From contig CM032661.1 of the NCBI GenBank assembly GCA_019095985.1, positions 1,914,332 to 1,978,331 on the forward strand: a stretch of 64,000 nucleotides of DNA. Direction: 5' to 3'. Every line of letters begins with the position of its first letter. Position 1 is the first letter of the stretch. The stretch comes from Streblospio benedicti. Its lineage: Eukaryota; Annelida; Polychaeta; Spionida; Spionidae. Under the pieces are notes generated by a model. It ran no database searches. It was not told the origin of the DNA and saw only the letters and a list, made by a program, of their open reading frames with translations. This document shows positions 47,483 through 59,445 of the stretch, one piece after another. Made by a program: the position numbers and the translations under genes.

Positions 47483-48588
47483 TATGTTTCTATAATCTGC
47501 ATAGTTACAGAACATCAATTGTTTGGATCCAGGGAACACCATGTGTAAAAAACACATTTTATAAACCATCTCTGATTTTTAACAGCAAGTAAGAAAAGGC
47601 TATTTATTTCTTAAAACATCATGGCGTGTGTTTAGAGAGTGGTGTCATTAGAATTTTGCGACTATTATTTTTCAGTTGAAAAATCAAGTTCCCCGTTATA
47701 GTCCATACAAAATTAACATTTGTACAGGTATTGTTCCAGTGCCCAGGGTCCCCAAAGAGCTGTGTTTATTTGAATAATTTGTGAAGTCATGCTAGCCGGT
47801 AATGCATCAGGTTTATGAGTCTCTAATGGGTACCATCGGTTACAACATATCATAGTTTATCAGGAAAGTGCCTCGGCAACCACTAAAAGATGAAGAAACT
47901 GATGTTTAGAAAGCCAATGTGGTCGGTGAATTTCGTATGAATGTATTCGTGTTCAATCGAGGCACCGCGAATAATACACAGGTTGCTTTATCTAATACGG
48001 CAATAGATGAAAACAACACAATGGTTTGCATTAGAAAGTGGACTGTTTGCAACTACTACATTTGGTTACATATTGTTGAATCAACATTTAATATATTTTT
48101 TTTTGCATATATCAAGACATCAAAATCAAATTTACATTTCCACAGCGTTATAATCACCCAGCTCTTCATTCATCAAAAGATTCAAACCATTACTGCTGTC
48201 CGCCATCTGTCCCATTACTCCAATGAAATCTTTTACTTCACAACCTTGTTTGCCCAAAAAACAAACTGCAATCCATCACAAAACAATATCTGATATCTAC
48301 ACCGCTCTAATGCAGAATAAGAGATATGGCCGCCAAGGGAAATAAAATCGAATCCCCATCCGGCTCCAATATTGATGGTCTATATCTGGCTCCTGGAGCT
48401 CTAGTTTGTGCTGCCCCGTGATAGATACGAGGGCTATGTTTCGGCCATGACTCCAAGCTCTGAAATACGTAAACGTGTAGTTTTAACTTTTGTCAATAAC
48501 TTGATTGGGGTAAATGTAAGTGGCTACAGCTGCTTTTGAAGATGAATTATTCTAACATCTACAGTTAATAGCGTTGTGGATACAGAAT

Positions 48589-48626
<38 letters not shown>

Positions 48627-51600
48627 TTTGTTTGGTTTGGTTTAGTTTGGTTTTGTGGGTTTTGCTTTTTTGTTCAGTTTGTTGCATCTTGCCACAGCAA
48701 GATATTATCTACCAAATGTTATAGATCTATAGGTTCTGAAGAGCCCCGAATCGGGGAAATGAGTTTCTTGTTGTTTTTGTTTTGTTTGTATTTCTTTGTT
48801 GTGTTGTGGGGTTTTTTTTACAATTGGGTGGTTACTTTTTAAAGTTTCCATGTGTTACACTATGGAATTTGGGCATGTGATGATAGCAGAATATCCATAT
48901 GACTAAAAAACCTGAATCATTTCCTTTCCTAGTAACGCCACACACAGCTTTCCTTTACCAAACAAAGAAAAAGTGTGTATTCAAGGTTATTCTGAAGGGG
49001 GGAAAGTGCCCATGATGAGAAATTTCACATGGACACGAGCTCTAATGTGGTCTGCTCATGCGCACTGTTTCTCTTTCAATGAATACCACACCCGTGATGG
49101 ATCAGCAGTCCTCTCACCCAGACACACAATACCATTAGCTGTCACAACAGGCACTTCCATCCCTATCTCTTGGTCTGGCTGTTTTTTTACATCCTGGTGA
49201 TAGTATAAGGTGGGTATAAAAAAGAATAAGGTGAGTATCAACTTTTTTTTATAGCAGTCCATTTCATTTTTACCTGATCTTTTTTTTACAATGGGTACAT
49301 TCCATGGCCTTGATTAATATACCCCCTGAACACATAAGCTCTATGGCCTATCTATTTCTACCTAGACGAGAGGTTCTGTTTCTTCACTGAACACACTAGC
49401 ATGCACCAATGAATTCTCTGTGTGGGATAATCAGCTGACGCTGCATCCAATACAGCACGCTGTTTCCGGCTGAGCCGGCATTAATGTGTATCACGCCTCG
49501 GTGCCAAGACGCTCCATTATCACTTGTGAAGGGAACTTGCTTACGTAAAGCATCCTTCCAAATTTGCTACATCCCAGAGGATTCATCCTATTACCCGGTG
49601 ATAGACTAAGTAGGATGTAAAAGAAGCATAAAGGAAGATTGAAGCAATCTCGTTCCGAGAATCCTATACAGACACTCTGTCCCGAAGTGTTATTTATGCC
49701 TCGAATCTATGAAGCGTTTATATTAAAATGTGTTAGTACCGTTCAACTTAAACAAAGTGGTAGTGTATGATTCAGCCGTGTTTTAAAGATGTTGAACTGC
49801 ATTGTATTTGTATTATTTAGATGACTATGCACAGTATTTTTTAGTTGTTGTTGTTGTTGTTTTTCTTTTTCTGCTGCCTTATATCCGAAAAATAATAAAG
49901 TCCTATTCTAAATTTAAATTTATTTGTACATGTTTCGGAATCTTCAGTGCCCTTCTCAACTTTATAAAACCTATGCACAGTGAGTGTTATTTTATTTGAT
50001 TACATTCTGATGCACAACTAGTTGTCAGGCACAATTCATTGATATTGACCATTATATGTCGGCTGAATGAGTTGGTGGATAGATTGTAACTGGTGTTTAA
50101 AATTAGTCCAATCCCATCAAATATATAAGCCCCAGTCTCACAGTCACGAATCCTCATTTCCAAGAATTTACGGTACACATTTGCAGTTGTCGGTGGGGGG
50201 AAATCATGGTGGAAAACATGATTTAACCGTTTTAAAATACGATAGATACGAGACAATGAAAATTACGATGGTGAAGAGACAATTATTAATGTCTACAATC
50301 CGACGAATGGTTCGATTTCAAGTATTGTGTGACCACAGCTTTGCACATTTCAACTAGCATAGAATTTAAACAACATTCAGTAATTTTGCTCAACATCAGC
50401 CATATACCAGTGATATGCTCAATAATGACAGTATATATACACATGTACATGTATTAACTCTAGTCAATTAATCCATACACCAGGCCAAGGATGAGCCTTG
50501 AGGATATTTTGCACAATTCTAAAGGATAGATAATAAATGCAATTTGTTGCATAAAGGCAGCGGCAAGAAATGTGAATGTGACAGAAATAGCGCCAGAAAT
50601 GGCCATATGTAACTCAAGAGTACATCGCAACGAAGACAGCAAACAACATTTTCTGTCTATTCTTCTCTTTGTATGGGTCTCGTATATGGGTTTAGTACCA
50701 CCTAGCATGTGTTTTTGGACAAATGGTAACACACAAGCATATGGACCTTCTTTTTTTTATTTGGGCCTTACTCCCATTTGGAAAACCAGTCAATACTGAT
50801 AGACTATGAATGGTGAAATACGACATGAACAGGAAAGTAATAACAAAAACTGTGCTGCGTTTTGAAGTTAAAAGAATACAAGAATAATGTTTTGATCAAA
50901 TGGCAGGCATAAATAATAAGAATAATTTACTGTTCATCTCTCACTTTGTTTGTGTGTTCTTACATTAAAACACTGGTGCCCTTGTTATGGATAATAACAG
51001 GCTCACAAAAACGTGTTCCGTATTTGGATCTATACCAGCTTCAATTTCGAAAATGGCGTTGGCTCAGGAGGAATCCCTCAATTTCCACCAGCTTAAAAGC
51101 TTTCATTGTCAGGACCCACACAGCCATCGCACTATGACACACTTCTACGACAGCAGGACCTTTTGCACGTGGAATCGTGTAAACAAAGCAAGCGATACGT
51201 GCATGTGTGCGCAACACGGCGTAAAATCGGGTAGAGCCATGCACCAGTGTAGTTACGACACCCGCCGGGGTTGTATTAGTCTACTTGGGTTGCTCGCACA
51301 CAATGTACAGAGTGTGCCTAAATAATTCACATGTTCAAGAGACGAAAGATCGGCAAGTGCCGTCCGTCTCTGGCCACTTTGAATAATTTACAGGGATACA
51401 CAATGTTAACAAACTATGACATTCGGTGATAACTTGAAATAATTGTGGATTATGATTATCGTGCTGTTGTTAAGTCTTAAAGAAAGTAAAAGCAAAAAAT
51501 CTTAGCATTTATGTAAACTATGAACTATTACAGTCATTCTTCGATTGTTCCTGTGGAAACTAGAGGTACTTCGGAACTCCAAAGCACCTTTAATAATTGG

Positions 51601-53554
51601 TGACGTTTTAGTGATTTGAGTGATATCATGTGCTAAGATAGCCAATATTCAGAATAATGCAAGACCAAATTTTGAACAGGATAAACCTATAGCATTGAGT
51701 AAGCGGATGTCTGGCAGACTGGCATGTCCTTCTTGTGATTAGCGTAGTTTGGCCAAATGCAACAATGATCCACGTCTCTAATATTTAGAGTGGCTTGCAA
51801 TGCCATTTGCAATTAGCTCACTCCACCAATGGACTTCTGGTGAGTGGCTCAGTCTGTATATATACGTGTGTACAGTGTGCCGCTGTACGTTTATCTATGA
51901 TAATACCAATTATCCTTGTGCATCTATCATGGAAATGGGACATTCCCTGATGGAATTTACATGAATAAGTGTACATAATGACGTTTATCTACATAGCTGA
52001 AGTTTTGTCCAACATTGTTTCTATATGTACTTATTAGTTCTATTACATTTAATGAGTTATACCAATGCATAAAGATGTGTTGAAGGCTAAATACCAGTTG
52101 AATAATGTGTAGACCACTCCACACCTTTCTGCTATGCGTGAATGTCAAACTTTGAAATTTTAGACCAGACCTTTTCCAAGATACTCACGGGTGTTGTGAT
52201 GTTCTTGTTGTTTTTTCACTGAAACGGTAGCCATGGTGTATGCACATGTGTACCAAAGGACCTTACCATGCCAAAATATGTTTGTGCTTAAAAGCTCTTC
52301 TAATGCAGTCAGGTGGGCCTCTTTCCTGCTCTAGCACTTATGAAAAAAGTGTCTCCAGCTAATGGAATTGATGAAAGACTAGCGTGAAAGTTGCAGTGTA
52401 TGATTGTCACGTTTGTGACGTGAGTATGTTGACAAGTAGATGGCTTTGCAATTACCCATCAGCCTGTTTATCTAGTTTCAATTAAGCTAGTTCCTCTCTA
52501 AAAAAAAGACGTTTAAGTTCCAACTTTGCAAGCATTTGATAATAATGTACCAGAAACGTAATAAAATATCCGTGCATTAGCGCAAAGTGAGTTTTAACAT
52601 CCCTACTTTAGTATGCACAATTGTAGAGCTCCACGTGGACCACATCATCATAAATCCTGTGCAACTTACATCCATATTTGATGTCGCGAGAACCCCGACA
52701 AATACATAACTATTCTCTTGTACATGTGTAAGACTACCTACTGTGTCACCATGGCAGGGACTAGAGTAAATTAGATCAATTTTAACGTATCACTGTTGTA
52801 AGTGTCTGGTGAACAGTAAATAACGCTACAATATAGTTACACTCAAGTCAATGGATGAGCTCTATTTTTATACTCAGTAGATTATGTAAGGTTACCCACT
52901 AGTTTATTCAAATTACGCTTATGATGAAGTTTGTGACCTAATACTCAAACTGCAAAATCAGTAACTCCTGTATCCACCATCTGCCCCGTGCTAAAGAAGA
53001 GGAATTTAGTAGATTATAACGGTATAAACTCTAAATAAGTCCACTTGTAATGTAATATGCCCCCACCGTCAAGTAATCTCATTTGAGAGGTGGTCTCTTT
53101 TAGAAGGTGTGAAGTGTTCTCTTCATAAGGGTTTGGAGTTGGGCAAAGGGTGTTATTGTTGACGTGGTCTTTGTATAGAGGTTGCATCAATGGTATGTTG
53201 TGCTGTATGCAATGAAAATGAACAGTTGTTATAACTTTAGGCACAACGTTTCTCCAAACATTTAACAGAGATCACCTTTACTAAGACATTCTCTGAGAAT
53301 TGACACTTTTTTTCAATTGCACCATTTTCACATTAACCTTTTCACTATGCACCTGTATATTGGCTAAAATTCCAATAAATATTTTTGAAGTGATGCGTCC
53401 ATCTTGCTTTGGAAAGGAAGGCGGTGAATCGACTGCCTGGCTCTGCTTTAACATACACTGTGGTGTCCTCTGCAGGTACCCATGCTCGGAGAAGCCCACA
53501 TGCCAAATACGTACATGCGCTTAGAATAAAGTAGCCTTCTTTTTGTTTCTTTCA
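47483..53554. other. About 6 kb with no gene recognised
   Basis: AT-rich sequence with a poly-T tract at 48589-48625. More balanced islands at about 48310-48460, 48940-49200 and 49430-49570 hold no long open frame. The open frame at 50987-51325 (112 codons) has no recognisable domain. An upstream noncoding exon of the gene at 53600 should lie somewhere here or close to 53500. Confidence 0.5.
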
Positions 53555-53599
53555 GACAGCTAGTCCCTAATCCGCCAACATTGACAACAAAGAGTCGCC

Positions 53600-54340
53600 A
53601 TGATGGATGTCCTGACTACTGTCGCTAATGTCACCGACTTGATCATCATAAATTCAACCTACGGCGGCGGAGTCGGCGGGGGCTTCAACATCACAGCGGT
53701 AACGACGGAAGTGTCGCCAACAACAGCAGGGGACGCCTCCGCCTACAATGCCACCGCAACGGCCCGCATGACGTCATCATTATCACACGTGAACTACACG
53801 CACTACCTGGACGCGCAGACGACATCCGAGGATCTGTCGTCGGACATCGACAACATAACGGCCACTATCGCCGTGCAGACGAGTGCTTACGTGAGGCCCA
53901 CGAAAGCTGCTGCTTCTGCTACTGCAAGAGGGGGAAAGGACACGAGAATGCAGCAGATGGGGGGCTACCCCATCACGTACCTCTCCGACCACGCGGCCAA
54001 GTCCACCCCGCCTCGCCTGCACGGGCTCGTCAAGCAGGCGGACTTGGTCTCGGCCGTGGACAGCACGGTGGCAGTCTCCCCGGGAGGCGGCCGTAGCAGA
54101 CGGCTGTCAAAGGGCCACATGGCGGCCGTCGTGGTGTCCAGCGTGTGCCTGTTTGTGATTGTCGCAATCTTGTGGATTTACTGCCGCAAACCGTTCCGCT
54201 ACCAGAAGATTCTGGCAGACGACTCCGCCAAGTTCGAGTACATTTACAAGCCCACGTCTGGCGGGGGCTTGGACGAGGAGTATGAGAACACGTTCGTTGG
54301 CGTTTCCATACCGCTGTTACAGGATAATACCAAGGTGTAG
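53600..54340 (+). CDS. One-pass membrane protein with glycosylated Thr-rich ectodomain, unrecognised
   Basis: 246 codons in one exon; the acceptor at 53555 (TTTCTTTCAG) and a 44-nt leader imply a spliced 5' UTR. The start has a good context (GTCGCCATGATGG). There is no cleavable signal peptide. Residues 1-170 are rich in Thr, Ser, Ala and Gly with six N-glycosylation sequons (N10, N18, N30, N50, N65, N85). RSRR at 165-168 is a furin-type site just before the single membrane segment (about 174-194). A 50-residue tail follows, with EYIYKP and EYENTF; YEN fits the YxN motif bound by Grb2-type SH2 domains when phosphorylated. Sequons before the membrane segment imply an N-out topology. No family is recognised; a surface receptor or shed ectodomain is an inference. 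The exon is far richer in GC than its flanks. Confidence 0.8.
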   Translation: MMDVLTTVANVTDLIIINSTYGGGVGGGFNITAVTTEVSPTTAGDASAYNATATARMTSSLSHVNYTHYLDAQTTSEDLSSDIDNITATIAVQTSAYVRPTKAAASATARGGKDTRMQQMGGYPITYLSDHAAKSTPPRLHGLVKQADLVSAVDSTVAVSPGGGRSRRLSKGHMAAVVVSSVCLFVIVAILWIYCRKPFRYQKILADDSAKFEYIYKPTSGGGLDEEYENTFVGVSIPLLQDNTKV

Positions 54341-55330
54341 CCAAGGAGTGGGTCACGTGATTTTGTAGACAGGCACGTGATCAGAGTGAATGTTCATCGA
54401 TAAAAGATTGTGACAGTCCGTCTGCTGGAGATTAGAGGTGACCGATCCGGATACCTCGCTCTTTGTCATGTGGCTCTGAAATTCATCCGATAGATTTGAG
54501 TTCTATGTAGCTTAGGATGTACAATCTAATTTATGTGGTACCAGGTGTATACATTCGTAGAAAATGATATTAGCATGACGACAGTCTCTTTGGGCTGGGA
54601 GATGGGGAATAATGGATGTTATAACACGATCAAGTTTGAACTAGTCTGCAGTACTCACTTGTTGAGTATACAGTACGTATTGGAAGACTAGTTTTGGAAA
54701 TCACATTCAATTCACACAATGTTTTACATTAAGCACTAGATTATGTGTAATAATATCTTGGGTTGATATAAAATAGCACAATAGAAAAATTTACTAGGAC
54801 AAACACAATCACTGATTTTACTTCATGTGTAAGTTTTTTTACTTCGTTTTATGTGTCCTCCGTTTTAGTGAAATTAATTATTGAAACACCTACCTTATAG
54901 CTATAAAATTACAAAGGGTTTGTCTATCCATAGCCTACTCTTTTATTTGCAACAATAGAAATATATGAAAAATCATTTTCGCTCCCTTCAAATCTTTATT
55001 ACATTATCACATTAAAATTGCATGCTGCAGCACTAGTAGAGACTTATTGGACCTGTTTACATGACATCATTTTGATGGCTTGCGTGTGTGCCATCTTCTG
55101 GACTAAAATTCAGACCCATATTGGACCACATTTGGTTGTTAATTTATATTTATTGACTTCTTATGTACACTGGTAATGTGTTCGTTGTTATGTGTACATT
55201 AGTTTAATTACTAGATGGTTACATAGATATTTCTTTCCCTTTGCTCATTATAATAACACACTTTAATTCAAAACTAAACTATGACCAATCATGAACTCAA
55301 ATACAGTGCAAAAATAAAGGATATGTTGCA
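54341..55330 (+). other. Likely 3' UTR of the one-pass membrane protein gene
   Basis: AT-rich sequence after the stop with no other gene. The most likely end is the AATAAA at 55313-55318 (AAAATAAAGG), giving a 3' UTR of about 1 kb. Confidence 0.45.
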
Positions 55331-55416
55331 AAGTATGGCCAATGTTTTGTTTTATGCAGTTCGGAAAATGCGCTCATTCATGCTATTGTACAGTAGGAAA
55401 GCATGTTCATTTAAGA

Positions 55417-55710
55417 GTTCTTCTGTTGCCGAGTAGATAGGGAGTTGGACTCGTGACCATAAGGTCATGGAGTCGATTCCCGGTCGGTTCTGGCTGTGGG
55501 TGTTGAGCAAACTCATACCTAAAACGTTGCACACATTGTTGAAAGGGTGAATGAAAGATTGTGTGAGTGATCAGCATTGTGCGCTGAGTGTGCCGTTGCA
55601 AGAAATGATCAATTGATGTTCAATACATGTACCAATGACCTGGTGCAAAGTGTAAAGTCGTGAGAGCAAAACTTGGATCGCAACTATAAACCACCATATT
55701 TCCAATTTGT
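55417..55710 (+). mobile_element. SINE family 1, diverged copy
   Basis: Diverged A box (TTGCCGAGTAG), B box (AGTCGATTCCCGG), and the body with GTGTGAGTGATCAGCATTG and GATCAATTGATGTTCAATAC. Confidence 0.8.
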
Positions 55711-57440
55711 TTTTACATTTATGCCACTTGACAGTTCGATCAATATAAGATACTTTCAATATGACAAAACACGAATTGCAAAATCTGCCGTATGTAAAAT
55801 CTTATTTTACACGTCAAAGCAGCACTTTCCCTGAAAAAATCAGTGTGTCTGTAGGCTGCTTACTATTCATTGAAGGGTAATGAAGCCAAATTGAGTGGGC
55901 CTCCCTGAATAAATATTGACAAACAAATAAGCTTTTCAGATAAAAAAGAGGATGAGATATACTTTGATATTGCTTTCTGTTATATTTACCTACATGAGAT
56001 TAACAATTTACAATTCTTACACAAGAACATGCGAATAGTCTTATTTGTTGTTTTTTTACCTAGTGATACCCACTAGAAGGATACAAGATATGAATGATAA
56101 TTTGACATAATATGGCCACTTAGCTAGTGGTATTGTTTAATTTCAATGGTCATAATAATAGCATGTGTAATATGTCTTAAATGGGAAAGTACAAGAAATA
56201 CTGCTCTGTTCTATAGACCAATGCAAGTAAGTGGACGCGCATTACATGATCAGTGTTTTAATAATGTAAAACAATAATGTGAAAGCTTTTTAAATGTCTC
56301 CATTAAGTCACATGACAAATCAAGACAAAGAGTACCACTTTGAGCTTCTTCTTTTTTTTTGGACTTTAACCCACGGTAATAAGTTCTAACAAACAACAAT
56401 ACACATTAAAAGAAAACGTAGTATGAGCTGGTAGTAAAATGCAAAGAAGCAATAATCTAAATGCAAATGCAGAACTTAGTGTCTCCACGCAGTCACAGAC
56501 AAAGAACGAAGTCGACGCGTCATCAGAGATAACTCACAACGTAATTTGATTTGTAGTGATACAGACGTAGCCGGAAGATCCCGAATCACTACTCACTGCT
56601 TATTGACATTGTCAACCTCTCCACGGTTGAACATTTCATGTTTGTGAGCAAACGTACACAATTCATTGTTCCTGGTGTTTGATGTGTGGGTCTTTGCAAT
56701 AAGGGAGTCATTGCACCATCATCTGGATTTTTATTTGGGGACCCGCATTGATTTATAACCCCGATAGAAATTCCTTCTGGTGTGCTGGTGGTATATGGGT
56801 TTTGTGTGTGCTTGTGTGTCTGTGAGTCCGTCTGTCTGTCTGTATGTATGTCTGTCTAGCTGTGTGTTTTGTTGTTGTTGTTTTGTTTTTTGGTGTTTTT
56901 TTTTTTTTTCTTTTTTTTTTTTTTTTGAGGGGTTGTTTTTTGTTTAACGTGGGTGGATCTTTTTCACATGTCCAGTGCAGAGGGCATCTATAATAGAACA
57001 ATGGAAGCATAACGCCATGAAGGCAACAAGTTATGACTGAGCCTTAATTTAGAACGTTGAGGCAACCTAATATCTGTATGCAACAGTCGGGAGGATCCAA
57101 TGTACCATCTGGAATGAAATGAACGATGTTCTTACTCAACTGGGTAACATGACACGAATGGCTGATCTGTATGCCCTGTAAATATTGTGTAGGTGTTGTA
57201 GCAAGTGTGGAAAACATGTTTATGTGCATACATCAACACCTCCCATATGCACGATAGCACAATTTCTCTTTGTTTTGAGTACAGTTCTATTATTACAAAA
57301 TTTGTGTTCACGTGACTTGAATCTCATTGGCAATGATTATTCTGGTAGTTGAACATGCATCCCGTTCACCCATATATAATCTCGTTGCATTGTTTTTTGG
57401 GGGTTTATTCACATAAGGGCTGCGGATTTCTACCAAAATA
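55711..57440. other. No gene seen; T/G-rich simple repeat near 56790-56950
   Basis: AT-rich sequence. At about 56800-56945 a TGTCTGTCTG stretch runs into GTTGTTGTTTT and long T runs. No coding signal. Confidence 0.5.
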
Positions 57441-57449
57441 GATATGTTT

Positions 57450-57609
57450 CATAGGCAGATCCAGGATGTTGGAAAAGGGGGGCGCACTTAAGGAAAGAAG
57501 GGGGCGCACTTACGGGATTTCATGAAAAACCCTATGAAAATGAAGCATTTTGGTGGGGAAAGGGGGGCCAGGCGCCCCCTGAGCCCCCCCCCCCCTGGAT
57601 CTGCCTATG
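57450..57609. mobile_element. MITE with CATAGGCAGATCC inverted ends (160 bp)
   Basis: Starts CATAGGCAGATCCAGG and ends CCTGGATCTGCCTATG, flanked by TGTTT on both sides (57445-57449 and 57610-57614). The interior has GGGGGCGCACTTA twice and CATGAAAAACCCTATG. It is the best-kept copy in the window. Confidence 0.9.
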
Positions 57610-57904
57610 TGTTTCTTAGCTTATAAAATTTTGCTTTTATCAAATTTTTTGAACACACTCACCTTAAAAAGGGGGGGGGGCTCTTGCACCAATGTGAATA
57701 AAACGAAAACCAATACGTTGACCAAATGACCAATAGAAAACCATCTAAGTGAATATATAATAGACTTAATGTAAAAATAAAATTTTATGTACTAAATCAC
57801 GGATGCACCTCTCCACCATGTATGCCACAAGCATATATACACAACATCATAAAACAGAAACATATTTAAAATCCTGTACACTTGGTTCACAGCACTTGGT
57901 CTCG

Positions 57905-58210
57905 TGATAGTTTTGTATTAGTGTTATTTTAGGCTGTGTAATAATCACGAAAGAAAATTTTAAAATTTATATTATTAACATTTTTCAAGCACTACAAGGT
58001 TCCTTATCAAATAAAATGTCTCCACAAAATTAACAATATATAAGTAGTACAAGTAGTATATTGTATATTAGTAGTATATTGTTAATTTTGTGGACACATT
58101 TTATTTGATAAGGAGCCTTGTAGTGCTTGAAAACGTTAAATTATATAAATTTTAAATTTCTCTTTCGTGATAATTACACAGCCTAAAAGAACACTAATAC
58201 AAAACTATCA
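57905..58210. mobile_element. 306-bp foldback element with about 130-bp arms
   Basis: The left arm starts TGATAGTTTTGTATTAGTGTT and the right arm ends with its reverse complement. The arms also share TAGGCTGTGTAAT, CAAGCACTACAAGG and TTTGATAAGG, with a few mismatches. The short loop is AT-rich (AAGTAGTACAAGTAGTATA). No coding sequence. Confidence 0.9.
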
Positions 58211-59080
58211 TGAAAACAGAAACAACGATTTACAGCATACGTTTACCATCACACAGACACACACACACAAAAAGGAGTACTCATCATCGTGTAACACATG
58301 CACGCACGGTGTTTTTATTTGAAGTATACCAGAAGAAGATCCATCAACGTTCGCTGCCCGTATGTAAGCTCAAAACCCCACGCACGTTTTGCGCAGATGA
58401 GCGATATTGCATGCGCAGAATACGCTGAGGCCCACTAGATGATAGACGACGGTTGCCTGCAACCCGGCATGCTTTTTACAGCTTCAAAAAACCACGTGTT
58501 GTTTCCCTATAATTTACTGCTTTGTACTTGATTGGCTATTGTTCTGTTCGAACGGTCCACTCATTATCTGATGATGCTCATCTATACGGAGCGTGGGGGG
58601 GAGGGAGGGTTCTCTGGTTGTGGCAAATTTCAGGGGATAAAGAAGTAATGACAATAGGAGTTATTGAAAGAAATATCCGTAGGCAATGGCGCTCAAGTGT
58701 AATTAGCATTCAAATTTAAGGCTAGTCTAGCTTTTGGTATTTAACACATTGTGTGGTATCATATTCTGTAAGCAATGCCATGTTATGTGATAAAAGGATA
58801 TTTCATAAGATTGCTAAAGTCATAAAAAGAAATTTCACGTGATCGCTTAAGTTACAAAAAGAAATTTCATATGATTGCTGAAGTGAACATCCCATAAAGT
58901 TGTCCATCCTGTGGTTAACGCTTGTATTGGTAGTAGCTTTTTTTAACCTAATGTCAATCTCACTGTTCGTCCACGTGAGTAGTTTTCCTGTGCGCCGAGC
59001 AATGAGAACATTTATATTGCAGCCATTTATTGTCTACAAACATTTGCCTGAGATTGTTTCATATTGCTTTATATTTTGCC
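58211..59080. other. No gene seen; short tandem repeat at 58793-58890
   Basis: Three diverged units of about 38 bp (AAAGAAATTTCACGTGATCGCT and relatives) lie at 58793-58890. The 72-codon open frame at 58210-58428 has no recognisable domain. Confidence 0.45.
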
Positions 59081-59083
59081 ATC

Positions 59084-59265
59084 TACAGTAAAACCTCTCG
59101 TTCATATCTCCTATAAAATAATATAACCTTTATAATAAGACCATTCTTGAGCGGTGGGAAAAATTCATCAAGAGGTTCACGGTGAACCTCCATATAGAAG
59201 CCACTTCTCTATTAAGATAACTTTAAGGTCTGTCCCACGGGTGTGTTTTTAGAGAGGTTCAACTA
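59084..59265 (-). mobile_element. GACCACC dispersed element, diverged copy
   Basis: Ends TACAGTAAAACCTCTCG and AGAGAGGTTCAACTA, with CCTTTATAATAAGACC inside. Confidence 0.6.
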
Positions 59266-59414
59266 CTTGAATCTACTTGAACTACTTGGTTTACCAATCG
59301 TTTAAAAAGTAAAATAAAAATTCCTTTAAGTGCACATCATAATCAAATGCTATACCTGTTATGGTTCAAATAAATTCAATGCAACATTGGGCAAATTGTG
59401 ATTTTATAAAAATC

Positions 59415-59445
59415 ATTTTTTTTTTTTTTTTTTTTTTTTTTGGGG
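59415..59445 (+). repeat. Poly-T followed by G run
   Basis: About 24 T then eight G. A second T-rich tract lies at 59750-59776. Confidence 0.9.

Noticed and set aside
50987-51325. A 112-codon plus-strand open frame
   Set aside because: No domain, no start context or splice sites that stand out, and base use like the surrounding noncoding DNA.
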